DNA of 64,000 bases, taken from positions 1,674,001 through 1,738,000 of the forward strand of contig JACKMK010000001.1 of the NCBI GenBank assembly GCA_024235395.1, read 5' to 3'. Below, piece by piece: positions 1 through 8,636 of this stretch (the first letter of the stretch is position 1; each line of letters opens with the position of its first letter). This DNA is from Chromatiaceae bacterium (GTDB taxonomy: Bacteria > Pseudomonadota > Gammaproteobacteria > Chromatiales > Chromatiaceae). The notes under the pieces are model-generated. The model saw nothing but the letters and a program-made list of their open reading frames with translations, was not told the origin of the DNA and ran no database searches. The position numbers were made by a program, and so were the translations under genes.

Positions 1-192
1 GGCTGGCGGGGTTTCGATCCCACGCACGGCGAAGCGATCGCCGATACCCACGTGACCGTCGCCGCTGCCGCTCATCCGCAAGACACCATGCCGGTGAGCG
101 GCACCTTCACCGGCCAGGGCGTGAGCAGCGCGCTGGATTACGCGCTGCGCATCGAGGTAACGGACGAGGAGCTACCTGTTGCCGGTAAATGA
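1..192 (+). CDS. Transglutaminase-like protein, C-terminal end (partial)
   Basis: The window opens inside a plus-strand frame that reads GWRGFDPTHG and ends with TGA at 190-192; the 5' part lies outside. An aromatic residue followed by FDPT and a short glycine-rich tail is how bacterial transglutaminase-like (TGc superfamily) domains end, with the catalytic Asp in that strand. Only about 63 codons are visible, so the catalytic Cys and His cannot be checked. It converges on the next gene with about 50 bases between them. In many proteobacteria such genes sit beside alpha-E and circularly permuted ATP-grasp genes, but that neighbourhood is not visible here. Confidence 0.6.
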   Translation, partial: GWRGFDPTHGEAIADTHVTVAAAAHPQDTMPVSGTFTGQGVSSALDYALRIEVTDEELPVAGK

Positions 193-241
193 GCGCGCCA
201 TCCTTGCAGACCGCTGCACGCGGTCCCGCAATGATTCGGGG

Positions 242-1504
242 TCAGCGGCTGTGGCGCAACTGGACCGCCTTCTCGTATTCACTGCCGAAGTGATAGAGCG
301 AGCTGTCGACGACCTTGACCGCGCCGTCCAGCAGTTGGCAGCGGCCCGCCCCCGGCAGCAACTGGCAGAGACTGATCAGGGTTTCCAGGTCGGAACGACT
401 GCCGTTGCCGGTATCGATGCGGCTGAGCAGGCGCGAGATGTAATAGGTGCCGGTCTTGCAGGCGGGACATTGGCCGCAGGAGTTGTCGGCGAAGAAGTTG
501 ACGTATTCGGTGACCCGCTTGACGATGCCGGTTCCTTCCGATACCACGATCATGGCGCCGGTACCCAGCGCGGAGCGCCGCTCGGCCACCGAATCGAAGT
601 CGAGGGGCACGTCGAGAACCTTCGGCGTGAGAATGGTGTTGGAGGGCCCACCGGTGAAGATGGCCTTCAGTTTCAGGCCCACCAGCATGCCACCGCCGTG
701 GTCGAAGATCAGTTCCTTCAACGGAGTGCCCATCGGCAGCTCATAGGCACCGGGTCGTAGCACGTCGCCGCTGAGGCAGTAGATCTTGGTGCCGGTGGCA
801 GCGCCCAGTCCCATCCGCTGGAACCATTCCACGCCGTTGCGCATGATGTGCGAAACGTTGGCCAGTGTTTCAACGTTGTTGACCAAGGTCGGAAGGCCAT
901 GCACACCGGATTCGGCTGGATACGGGGGCTTGTGTCTGGGAAAGGGAAACTTGCCCTCCACCGACTCGATGGCAGCGGTCTCCTCGCCGCCGATGTAGTA
1001 CCCGGACGATGCCATCACGCGCAGCTCCACCGGCCGCCGCAGGTGTTTGACTAGAGCGCAGTAAAGATCGGAGTCCCTCCACTGGGTGACCGCGGCGTGC
1101 ATGGCGGCCAAGGCCGTCGTCAGGTCCGGGTTGATGTAGAACACGACGTGGTTGATGCCACAGGCGATGGCGCAGATCACCGCCCCTTCGATCACCTGAT
1201 GGGGAGTCTCGGCCAGCAGGATGCGGTCTTTGAAGGTGCCGGGCTCATCTTCATTGCCGTTGACGATCAGGTATCTGTCACCGGTTTCGCCTTGGCCGGC
1301 GAGGAACTCCCACTTGCGAAAAGTCGGATAGCCGCTGCCGCCAAGGCCACGCAGGCCGGCGTCTCGGACCATCGCGATCATCTCCGCCGGCTCTTTGCCC
1401 AGCGCAACCCGCAGCCCCTCCCCACCACCGCCGGCCCGCCACGCATCGAAATCGGCGCCGACCCGCTGCTTCGGATGCAGCAATACCTGGTTCAGTACTG
1501 ACAT
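242..1504 (-). CDS. NuoF-like NADH-binding flavoprotein subunit
   Basis: A 420-residue protein of the complex I 51-kDa (NuoF) family, expected to bind NADH, FMN and a 4Fe-4S cluster. The FMN/NADH signatures are clear: RGLGGSGYPT near residue 52, NGNEDEPGTFKDR near 82, and GGEETAAIE near 172. The cluster motif SCGQCPACKTG lies near residue 342, with a further Cys downstream. There is no N-terminal thioredoxin-like 2Fe-2S domain, so it is shorter than HoxF or formate dehydrogenase beta subunits. It is the last gene of a three-gene operon, starting 4 bases after the FrdA-like gene ends. Placing an NADH-oxidising subunit here instead of membrane anchors suggests a soluble NADH-linked fumarate reductase or an electron-confurcating relative. 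The pairing is inferred from position; the family call is firm. Confidence 0.88.
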   Translation of the reverse strand: MSVLNQVLLHPKQRVGADFDAWRAGGGGEGLRVALGKEPAEMIAMVRDAGLRGLGGSGYPTFRKWEFLAGQGETGDRYLIVNGNEDEPGTFKDRILLAETPHQVIEGAVICAIACGINHVVFYINPDLTTALAAMHAAVTQWRDSDLYCALVKHLRRPVELRVMASSGYYIGGEETAAIESVEGKFPFPRHKPPYPAESGVHGLPTLVNNVETLANVSHIMRNGVEWFQRMGLGAATGTKIYCLSGDVLRPGAYELPMGTPLKELIFDHGGGMLVGLKLKAIFTGGPSNTILTPKVLDVPLDFDSVAERRSALGTGAMIVVSEGTGIVKRVTEYVNFFADNSCGQCPACKTGTYYISRLLSRIDTGNGSRSDLETLISLCQLLPGAGRCQLLDGAVKVVDSSLYHFGSEYEKAVQLRHSR

Positions 1505-1508
1505 GGAC

Positions 1509-3128
1509 TCATACCTTTTTCGTACGGTGCAGGCCGTCGTAGTCGGAGTCGGTATCGAACTTGGCGTACTTGGGGAACAACAGCGGGCCCTCCTCGTCCA
1601 TCGGCAGGCCGGCCAGGGTCAGCGCACGGCGCAGGTCGCTCAGGTGTTCGATGGAGATCTTGGTATGAGGGCGATCGTGGGCATGTTCCGCCGCATGCCT
1701 ACCGGCACGCCGGCCGAAGCTGACGATCTCCAGCAAGGAGTTGCCCATCAGACGGTTCCTGCCATGGATGCCGCCGGTGACCTCGCCGATGCAGTACAGC
1801 CCAGGCACGGTCGAGCGGCCGTGCACGTCGATCACCACACCGCCGTTCTGATAATGCAAGGTCGGATAGATCAGCATCGGTTTCTGCACCAGATCCACCT
1901 GCGCCTTGCGTCCCAGCTCTAGCAGCTTGGGGAAGCGGTCCTGCAGGATGCCGGGGTTGCGCAGTTCCAGCCCGGGGGTATCGAGCCAGACACCGACGCT
2001 GTCGTCGTTGACGCGGATGCCGCGCCCTTCGCTGCACTCGCGGATGATAGCGGCGGCGACGTGATCGCGCGGCATCAATTCATCCACGAAGCGTTCGCCG
2101 TGGGCGTTGAGCAGGTAGGCGCCGGCCGAACGCACACCCTCGGTGATCAGGGTGCCCGCCAGGTGCTGCGGGTAAGCCAGTCCGGACGGGTGGTACTGGA
2201 AAGAATCGAGGTCGCGCAACTTTGCGCCCAGGCGGTAGGCCATCACCAACCCGTCGCCAGTGGCGCCGAAGTGGTTGGACGTGGGAAAGCCGTTGAGGTG
2301 CATGCGGCCAATTCCGCCGGTAGCGAGGATCACCGCCTTGGCCTTCACCAGCGTATAGCTGCAGTTCTTCAGGGAAGAAATCACCGCGCCCGCGCAATGG
2401 CTGTTTTCGTTGGAGAGCAGCTCCACGGTGGGGCTATAGTCGAGCACCTCGATATTGCTGTTGCTCACCGCCTCGCGGAGCACCCGCATCATCTCCAGGC
2501 CGGTATAGTCGCGAAAGTGAACCACCCGTGGCGCAGAGGTGCCGCCGGCCCGCCGGGTGAGCAGGTCGCCGTACTTGTCGACGTCAAACTGCATGCCCTG
2601 CTGGATCAGCCAACGAATCACGTCGGGGCCATCCATCACCATCTGCGCGGCGAGGGGTTTGTCGACATGGTGATGGCCGCCCTTGATGGTGTCCTCGAAG
2701 TGCATCTGCGGGGTGTCACCCTTTTCCACCGAGGCCTGGATGCCACCTTCTGCCATCACCGTGTTGCTGTCGCCGAGGCGCAACTTGGTCGCGAGCATTA
2801 CCCGCGCGCCGCGCTTGGCCGCGGTCAGCGCCGCAGCGCAACCGGCCCCACCACCGCCGATCACCAGCACGTCGGTCTCCACCGTTTGGGCGCCAGCCAG
2901 GTCGGCCTCATCGATGCGTCCGTCCGATTGCAGCAGCCGGGCCAGTTCAGTGTGACAGGTGTCGCCGGCATTGGGGCCGATGCGCAGTTGTGCCATGGAG
3001 CCGGCGATGTGATCGGGATGAAAGCCGCGCAGCAGCGTCTCGGTGGCGGTCGCGTCCGTACTGGGCTCACGGAACTCGCACGGCGCATAGGTCGCCAGTG
3101 CCTCGCCGTAGGGGATGCCCTGGGTCAT
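1509..3128 (-). CDS. FAD subunit of a soluble fumarate reductase/succinate dehydrogenase-like enzyme
   Basis: A 539-residue flavoprotein of the FrdA/SdhA/NadB family. The Rossmann motif GGGGAG is at residues 91-96, after an N-terminal extension of about 85 residues. Substrate-site features are present: HPSGL, TEGVRSAGA, MPRD with the catalytic Arg, and RNRLMGNSLLE near the C-terminus. The His that carries covalent FAD in membrane-bound SdhA/FrdA (SHT-AAQGG) is Asn here (SNTVMAEGG, residues 121-129), so FAD should be non-covalent, as in NadB-type and soluble enzymes. The start ATG at 3128 overlaps the stop of the upstream iron-sulfur gene in an ATGA junction, which favours it over the longer open frame. 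No SdhC/SdhD anchor genes are nearby. L-aspartate oxidase is unlikely given the partner subunits. Confidence 0.82.
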   Translation of the reverse strand: MTQGIPYGEALATYAPCEFREPSTDATATETLLRGFHPDHIAGSMAQLRIGPNAGDTCHTELARLLQSDGRIDEADLAGAQTVETDVLVIGGGGAGCAAALTAAKRGARVMLATKLRLGDSNTVMAEGGIQASVEKGDTPQMHFEDTIKGGHHHVDKPLAAQMVMDGPDVIRWLIQQGMQFDVDKYGDLLTRRAGGTSAPRVVHFRDYTGLEMMRVLREAVSNSNIEVLDYSPTVELLSNENSHCAGAVISSLKNCSYTLVKAKAVILATGGIGRMHLNGFPTSNHFGATGDGLVMAYRLGAKLRDLDSFQYHPSGLAYPQHLAGTLITEGVRSAGAYLLNAHGERFVDELMPRDHVAAAIIRECSEGRGIRVNDDSVGVWLDTPGLELRNPGILQDRFPKLLELGRKAQVDLVQKPMLIYPTLHYQNGGVVIDVHGRSTVPGLYCIGEVTGGIHGRNRLMGNSLLEIVSFGRRAGRHAAEHAHDRPHTKISIEHLSDLRRALTLAGLPMDEEGPLLFPKYAKFDTDSDYDGLHRTKKV

Positions 3129-3778
3129 GCTGGCTGGTCCCGGGCAGGTTGCTCGATGTCGACCTGCAGTTCGCCCTTGCGCAGTTTCTCCAGGCGGTTG
3201 ATCAGGTTCGATGGACGGATGTGGAAATAGGCGCTGACCCGGCGGGAGAAAAGCCCGACGTGGTTCGGCGAGATGTGCTCCGGGCACGCGGTCATGCACA
3301 GATCGCACATCACACACTCGATGAACAGCTCGCCGGCCTCGCTGAAGCGCCCCTTGGCGGCCAGCTCCACACCGCGCTCCACCTGGATGCCCTTCGGGCA
3401 GGAGACATCACAGCCACCGCAATGGCGACAGTGGTCGGCTTCGGGAAAGATCTCGTGGAACCTCGCCTGGACCTCCCAGGAGTTCCTGATCCCGGTGAGC
3501 TCATAGGTATGGTGGGTCGGGTTCGGGAAAACCAGGAAGCTGACCTGCATACCCTCTTCCACCAGCAGCTGACAGGCCAACGCCATCTTCACCTCATGGC
3601 TGTCGGCACGGCGCACCATCACCCGGCAGGAGCCGCAGACTCCCTGCAGGCAGCCGATGCTCTTCACCCTTGGGTAGCCTGAGTGCCATAACGCCTGGAT
3701 TACGGACAGGGACTCCGGAGCGGCAATCGACCTGCCGTTGATGTTCAGATTGACCCGCTTTTCGCCTGTTTCGCTCAT
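3125..3778 (-). CDS. Iron-sulfur subunit of a fumarate reductase-like enzyme
   Basis: A 217-residue FrdB/SdhB-family protein carrying electrons between the NADH module and the FAD subunit encoded downstream. The N-terminal ferredoxin domain has the 2Fe-2S loop GCLQGVCGSC (residues 42-51) and a later Cys. The C-terminal half has two ferredoxin-type clusters, CRHCGGCDVSCP and CVMCDLCMTACP. It lacks the CCG domains of the TfrB/HdrB type, so it is a plain two-domain B subunit. It is first in the operon and its TGA overlaps the ATG of the FAD subunit, indicating translational coupling. No strong ribosome-binding site precedes its ATG. Confidence 0.85.
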   Translation of the reverse strand: MSETGEKRVNLNINGRSIAAPESLSVIQALWHSGYPRVKSIGCLQGVCGSCRVMVRRADSHEVKMALACQLLVEEGMQVSFLVFPNPTHHTYELTGIRNSWEVQARFHEIFPEADHCRHCGGCDVSCPKGIQVERGVELAAKGRFSEAGELFIECVMCDLCMTACPEHISPNHVGLFSRRVSAYFHIRPSNLINRLEKLRKGELQVDIEQPARDQPA

Positions 3779-4485
3779 GGCATCGAATTCCAGTTTTCGC
3801 CAAGTCTGTCTCGACCACGTAGCCGTAGGCGCGGCATATGGCCTTCCGCCCCCCGGCCTTTACACCGCGACCCAGCTTCTTTGCCAGCCCAAAAACGGCT
3901 GCATCATCGCACACTCGTGTCACCGTCATGCGGGTCGGTTCATCGATCCTGGACGCGGACTTGCGGCCAGCCAGTTCCCAGCGATCCGTCTTCTCTCTCC
4001 GCGCCAAGCTGGGCATCGCCCACCTCGGTCGTCACCGGCCAAAACAAACTTGTAACGAACTGTTTTATTTCCATATTGCTTGGTCCCCCATGTTCCACGT
4101 CCTTGTAAACGCTGCGGTCGAGACTACCGCAGGGCGAAATCCTCCCGCGGTCACGCGAGCGTTGGCGTGATGCGAACGAGTACGACAACGGCGACCACGT
4201 TGCCGACCCATGTGAAAGATTCGTGTTGTTTCTCGACATGACCGCCATCTGCACATTCAGACCCTCCCCCCGGGTTTCAGGCTTTGACCGACGAGCAGCG
4301 GTCGAGAAGAGACCGGGCGAAGCCGGGCAGCCGGGCGAACACCCCAGCGAGGATGACATCCCGGCGGCCGCCGACTCGGTCGATGTTCGCGCTGCTACTC
4401 AACAACACGGGGAAATGCTCCGTCCCTACTTGGTCCCGCGATAAACTGCAGGGCTGGGCAGACTATTCAACTCGGGAGTAAGAAA
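3779..4485. other. Intergenic region between divergent genes
   Basis: About 700 bases between the minus-strand iron-sulfur gene and the plus-strand GNAT-nitrilase gene. It should hold both promoters. A short AT-richer stretch lies around 4045-4090. The small open frames here have no recognisable product and skewed composition. I see no RNA gene or repeat. Confidence 0.5.
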
Positions 4486-6069
4486 ATGTCGGAAAAAGAC
4501 TCGAGCAACGCGCTGGACAATCCCCGCAGCCGCCTGTGGGTCCGCAAGGCAACGGCAAGCGATATCCCGGCAATTGTTCGCCTCAACGAAAAGGTATACG
4601 GCAAGACCGGCATTGCGCCCTATACCGAAGGCCCTGTGAAGGGGCAGATCAACAACTTTCCCGACGGGCAGTTCGTTGCGGTGGTCAACGAAGACGTGGT
4701 CGGTCATTGCGCGACCTTCCGCATACGGCAGGAGATCGGTCTGAAGGCACACAACTGGGCCGAGATCACCGGCAATGGCTATGCATCGAGGCACGATCCC
4801 CAGGGCGACTGGTTGTACGGCATGGAGGTATGCGTCGATCCCGACTACCGGGGATACCGCATCGGCCAACGCCTGTACAACGAGCGCAAGGCACTCTGCC
4901 AATCGCTCGGGTTGAAGGGAATCGTCTTCGCCGGACGGCTGCCAAGCTGGTCCCGACGAGCGAAGCGATTTGCCACTATCGAGGACTATGTCGAGCAGGT
5001 GAAGCAGAAGAAACAGCGCGACCCGGTGCTGTCGTTCCAGATGCGGAACGGTTTCGAGGTCATCGGCATCCTCCGGGACTATCTGCCGGCCGATCGTGAG
5101 TCACTGGGCTTTGGCATGCACATGGTATGGCGCAATCCGAAGGTGAGGCAGGACGAGGCATCGGGCCCGGAGAAACGTTACGGTGGGCGGTCACAGGACA
5201 CTGTGCGCGTTGGCGCGGTGCAGTACATGCAGCGGCGGGTCAAGTCTTTCGAGGAGTTTCTGTCGTTCGTCGAGTATTTCGTCGACGTAGTCGCCGACTA
5301 CAAAGGCGATTTCGTTGTCTTCCCCGAGATGTTCGCATTGCAGCTGTTGTCGATCGAAGACCAGGAACTCAATCCGGCGGAGTCGATCGAGGCACTCAGC
5401 CGGCATACGCCCCGTTTCAAAGAGGCGCTGCGTGACATGGCGATCCGCTACAACATCAACATCATCGGTGGTTCGCATCCCACGCATATGCCCAATGGGC
5501 GGGTCGAAAACATCGCCTACGTGTTCCTGCGCGACGGTTCGATCCACGAACAGCCAAAGATCCATCCGACGCCAAACGAGGCCTACTGGTGGAACATCGA
5601 GGGCGGCAGTTCACTGAACGCGATCGAGACCGACTGCGGACCGATCGGCGTGCTGATCTGTTACGACTCCGAATTCCCCGAACTCGCGCGCCATCTCACC
5701 GACCAGGGGGTACAGATACTGTTCGTACCCTTCTGTACCGACGAGCGGCAATCGTACCTGCGAGTGCGCTATTGCTGTCAGGCGCGCGCGGTGGAGAACC
5801 AGTTCTACGTGGTCATGTCGGGAAATGTCGGCAACCTGCCGGGTGTGGCCAACATGGATATCCAATACGCGCAGAGCTGCATACTCACACCCTGCGACTT
5901 CCCGTTCTCGCGCGACGGGATCGCGGCCGATACCACGCCGAATGCCGAGATGGTGGCTTTTGCCGACCTCCGCCCAACCACGCTGCAAATGGCACGCAAC
6001 GGCGGCACCGTACAGAACCTGCGCGATCGGCGGCATGATCTGTACAGCGTGGTGTGGCGCGGCAAGTAG
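4486..6069 (+). CDS. GNAT acetyltransferase fused to a carbon-nitrogen hydrolase
   Basis: A 527-residue two-domain protein. Residues 1-210 are a GNAT N-acetyltransferase domain, with the acetyl-CoA-binding strand VCVDPDYRGYRIGQRLY near residue 112. Residues 235-527 are a nitrilase-superfamily hydrolase with the Glu-Lys-Cys triad visible: Glu in VVFPEMF, Lys in EQPKIHPT, Cys in GVLICYDSEFPE. This fused architecture is known in several bacterial phyla, but its substrate is not established to my knowledge. The domains suggest removal of an amide and acetylation of an amine on the same metabolite (inference). The start follows GGGAGTAAGAAA. It stands alone and converges on trmN6, with a strong hairpin between. 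Confidence 0.85.
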   Translation: MSEKDSSNALDNPRSRLWVRKATASDIPAIVRLNEKVYGKTGIAPYTEGPVKGQINNFPDGQFVAVVNEDVVGHCATFRIRQEIGLKAHNWAEITGNGYASRHDPQGDWLYGMEVCVDPDYRGYRIGQRLYNERKALCQSLGLKGIVFAGRLPSWSRRAKRFATIEDYVEQVKQKKQRDPVLSFQMRNGFEVIGILRDYLPADRESLGFGMHMVWRNPKVRQDEASGPEKRYGGRSQDTVRVGAVQYMQRRVKSFEEFLSFVEYFVDVVADYKGDFVVFPEMFALQLLSIEDQELNPAESIEALSRHTPRFKEALRDMAIRYNINIIGGSHPTHMPNGRVENIAYVFLRDGSIHEQPKIHPTPNEAYWWNIEGGSSLNAIETDCGPIGVLICYDSEFPELARHLTDQGVQILFVPFCTDERQSYLRVRYCCQARAVENQFYVVMSGNVGNLPGVANMDIQYAQSCILTPCDFPFSRDGIAADTTPNAEMVAFADLRPTTLQMARNGGTVQNLRDRRHDLYSVVWRGK

Positions 6070-6076
6070 CCGCTCC

Positions 6077-6111
6077 GTAGGTTCGGCCCGAGCAGTCCGA
6101 GCCGAACCTAC
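6077..6111. terminator. Convergent-gene hairpin, likely bidirectional terminator
   Basis: Two perfect 11-base arms, GTAGGTTCGGC (6077-6087) and GCCGAACCTAC (6101-6111), enclose a 13-base loop. The hairpin lies just after the GNAT-nitrilase stop and overlaps the trmN6 stop codon, so it probably ends both transcripts. No clear U-tract follows on either strand, so termination may be weak or Rho-assisted. Confidence 0.6.
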
Positions 6112-6836
6112 TCGTTCGCGAACCTCAGTAGAAACGGCCTGAGGTAGTGCGTGCTTCGAGGGGTGTATTCGCGTCTTTCCCGGTAGATGACGAGCGTTTC
6201 ACGCCGGGAGGTCCGGGCGTGACGGGCGAAGGTCAGGGCGCTCACCCTGATCGGGCTGTCTGCGCGATGCTGCAGGTCGGTCTGCCCCATACACTCGAGG
6301 CCACTGTGTCGACTGAGCCGTATGAACCTGTCGGTGGCGTGGCTCGGCAGCAGCACGTAGAAAAGTCCATGCGCCGACAACAGCCGCTGCACACCGTCGA
6401 TCAGCTCCTCATGCGGCAGGCTGTCCGAGTGCCGCGCGTTGCGGCGGCGGGCATCGCGGGTCTTGCTGTGTCGCTCGAAAAATGGCGGATTGCTGATGAC
6501 CAGGTCAAAGTGACCCGACGGACTCGTGCTGAATGCCTGGAAGGACATGGGCACACAGTCGATCTGCTCCGCCCATGGGCTGCAGGCAACGTTGTGCGCG
6601 GCCTCCGCACAGGCGTCGCGGTCGATCTCTATCGCGGTTATCCGTCCTGCACCCAGCTGCGCAGCCATCAGCGCCAGCAGTCCGGTACCCGTGCCAATAT
6701 CCAAGACCCGCTCGCCACCGCGTATGGGTGCCATGGCGCCGAACAGCGTGGCCACCGTGCACACCTTCATCGCGGCGGATCTCTGGCGTACCGAGAAACG
6801 TCTGAAACGGAAGGTCTGATCGTCTGACGCGTGCAT
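6108..6836 (-). CDS. trmN6: tRNA1(Val) (adenine(37)-N6)-methyltransferase
   Basis: A 242-residue Rossmann-fold methyltransferase of the TrmN6/YfiC family, which N6-methylates A37 of tRNA1(Val). It has the family N-terminus (FRFRRFSVRQ), the SAM motif LDIGTGTGLLALM, and the N6-adenine catalytic motif NPPFF. The start at 6836 (MHASDDQ) fits family alignments better than the upstream ATG at 6914. An oddity: the usual MKVGTDGVLLGAW block reads MKVCTVATLFGAM, so a normally conserved Asp is replaced. This is uncommon and may mark a diverged or sub-specialised copy. Confidence 0.8.
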   Translation of the reverse strand: MHASDDQTFRFRRFSVRQRSAAMKVCTVATLFGAMAPIRGGERVLDIGTGTGLLALMAAQLGAGRITAIEIDRDACAEAAHNVACSPWAEQIDCVPMSFQAFSTSPSGHFDLVISNPPFFERHSKTRDARRRNARHSDSLPHEELIDGVQRLLSAHGLFYVLLPSHATDRFIRLSRHSGLECMGQTDLQHRADSPIRVSALTFARHARTSRRETLVIYRERREYTPRSTHYLRPFLLRFANE

Positions 6837-7048
6837 GGGATTTGACCGGGCAGGGAACCCTGCCCTGCATCGATGCGGTTGCGGCTCAGGTTGTCCGGGT
6901 GGGTCCATTATCACCCTTTACGGTTACTGCGGGGGTCGCCAAGAGGCTGCCGGAGACGCAATTTACCGGTTGATCCGCGGCCTTGCCCGGCTGTGTGCTA
7001 CCGCGTGGAGAAGACACCGGCCACGAGGCGGCGACCCTGCCTGGGGGA

Positions 7049-7807
7049 TCAGGCGAAGACCGCCCGCCTCAGCAGATTCAAGCCAAGTATCGCCAGCAGC
7101 ATCAGCACGATCATGCGGAACAGGCTGGCATCCACGTGTTTCGACAGACGCCGGCCGAGCCACATCCCGGCAGCGGCCGGCGCCGCCATCAGCACCCCAA
7201 TCAGCGCGAGCGGCGGCGACAGAAAGCCAATGGATGCGAAAGCCAGCGTCAGCATGAAGCCAACGACAAGGAAGAACAGGCCGAGCGCGGATCTGAATGT
7301 TTCCGGCGAGGCTTTCGCGGCGAGTAGATACATCACCAAAGGAGGGCCCGTGACAGTGGTGAGCGAGCCAAAGAAGCCGGACACGAAACCGGTCGCCAGA
7401 CCCGCAGGCGAGACCTGTGCAGGAGAAAGCTGCAACCGCCACCCCGCGAACTCGCTGAGACAGAAAGCCAGGGTCACGGCACCGACCGCACCGACCAGCC
7501 AGCTGGCGTCCAACACAGCGGCGAACACCGCACCGATCGCGATGCCCATCGGCAGACCGATCAGCACGGGCGAGTATCGCTTCCAGGTCGCTGCTGCGCC
7601 CTGCGCCCCACCCATCTGCCAGAGATTGAGCACGAAAGGCGGGATGACGTTGATCGCCAGCGCGACCTCGATGGGCATGAAGGTCGACGTCAGCGAGATG
7701 ACGACGAGCGGCAGCCCGAAACCTGCCACGCCCTTGACGAGGCCACCGAGCACAAACGCGGAGGCGGCAAGCAACAACATCCAACCGCTTGTGCCGTCAA
7801 CGATCAT
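7049..7807 (-). CDS. TauE/SafE-family sulfite/organosulfonate exporter
   Basis: A 252-residue inner-membrane protein with about eight hydrophobic helices and the TauE (DUF81) repeat arrangement: GGLVKGVAGFGLPL in the first half and GFVSGFFGSLTTVTGPPLV in the second. This family exports sulfite, sulfoacetate or other small anions. It lies 100 bases downstream of an amino-acid ABC transporter operon on the same strand, and that operon starts with a CuyA/DcyD-type lyase. An exporter removing sulfite made by cysteate desulfonation fits this position. The anion is inferred from context; the family is clear. Confidence 0.8.
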   Translation of the reverse strand: MIVDGTSGWMLLLAASAFVLGGLVKGVAGFGLPLVVISLTSTFMPIEVALAINVIPPFVLNLWQMGGAQGAAATWKRYSPVLIGLPMGIAIGAVFAAVLDASWLVGAVGAVTLAFCLSEFAGWRLQLSPAQVSPAGLATGFVSGFFGSLTTVTGPPLVMYLLAAKASPETFRSALGLFFLVVGFMLTLAFASIGFLSPPLALIGVLMAAPAAAGMWLGRRLSKHVDASLFRMIVLMLLAILGLNLLRRAVFA

Positions 7808-7907
7808 TTACGGTTACGCCCGATGATATACAGGTTCGTCAACGCCGGCGGTCCGCTCCAACGGAGCATCGCCGGTCGGCACGCGGTTGATACGGTCGGG
7901 CCTGCTG

Positions 7908-8636
7908 TCAGTGATTGAGGATCTTGCTCAAGAAATCCTGCGCACGCGGACTCTCGGGGGCGCTGAAGAACACCTCTGTCTGCCTGTCCTCGACGATGCG
8001 GCCCCCATCCATGAACACCACGCGGTCGGCCACCTTGCGAGCGAAACCCATCTCATGGGTCACGACCATCATCGTCATGCCGTCGCTTGCCAAGCCTACC
8101 ATGACGTCCAGTACCTCATTGATCATCTCGGGGTCGAGCGCCGAGGTCGGTTCATCGAACAACATGGCAACGGGATCCATCGCCAACGCACGGCAGATTG
8201 CGACGCGTTGCTGCTGCCCACCCGACAGCGCTCCCGGATGCTTGTCGATGTGGTCCGACAGACCCACCCGCTCGAGCAGTGCTTCGGCCTTGGCCGATGC
8301 TTCGTCGCGGCTGCGCTTGAGCACTTTCTGCTGCGCCAGGCAAAGATTGTCGCGCACGGTCAGGTGCGGGTAGAGCTCGAAGTGCTGAAATACCATGCCG
8401 ATCCGCGCACGTAGCCTGGTCAGGTTCGTACGCCGCGCGGTGACCTCGACATCCTCCACCGTAATGGATCCCTGCTGCACAGGCTCCAGTCCGTTGACGC
8501 ATTTGATCAGTGTCGACTTGCCGGATCCCGAAGGCCCGCAGACCACGACCACCTCGCCCTTTTCCACATGGGTCGTGCAGTCGGCGAGCACCTGGAAATC
8601 TCCGTACCACTTAGAGACATCTCTTATTTCAATCAT
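7908..8636 (-). CDS. Polar amino-acid ABC transporter ATP-binding protein
   Basis: A 242-residue ATPase of the GlnQ/GltL type. Walker A is GPSGSGKST near residue 35, the signature is LSGGQQQRV, Walker B is AMLFDEPTSALDPE, and the switch His is in VVTHEMGFA. Its start ATG at 8636 overlaps the stop of the upstream permease by four bases, so the two are translationally coupled. With the two permeases and the binding protein it forms a complete 3.A.1.3-type importer. The substrate is probably an acidic amino acid or its sulfonate analogue. Confidence 0.9.
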   Translation of the reverse strand: MIEIRDVSKWYGDFQVLADCTTHVEKGEVVVVCGPSGSGKSTLIKCVNGLEPVQQGSITVEDVEVTARRTNLTRLRARIGMVFQHFELYPHLTVRDNLCLAQQKVLKRSRDEASAKAEALLERVGLSDHIDKHPGALSGGQQQRVAICRALAMDPVAMLFDEPTSALDPEMINEVLDVMVGLASDGMTMMVVTHEMGFARKVADRVVFMDGGRIVEDRQTEVFFSAPESPRAQDFLSKILNH

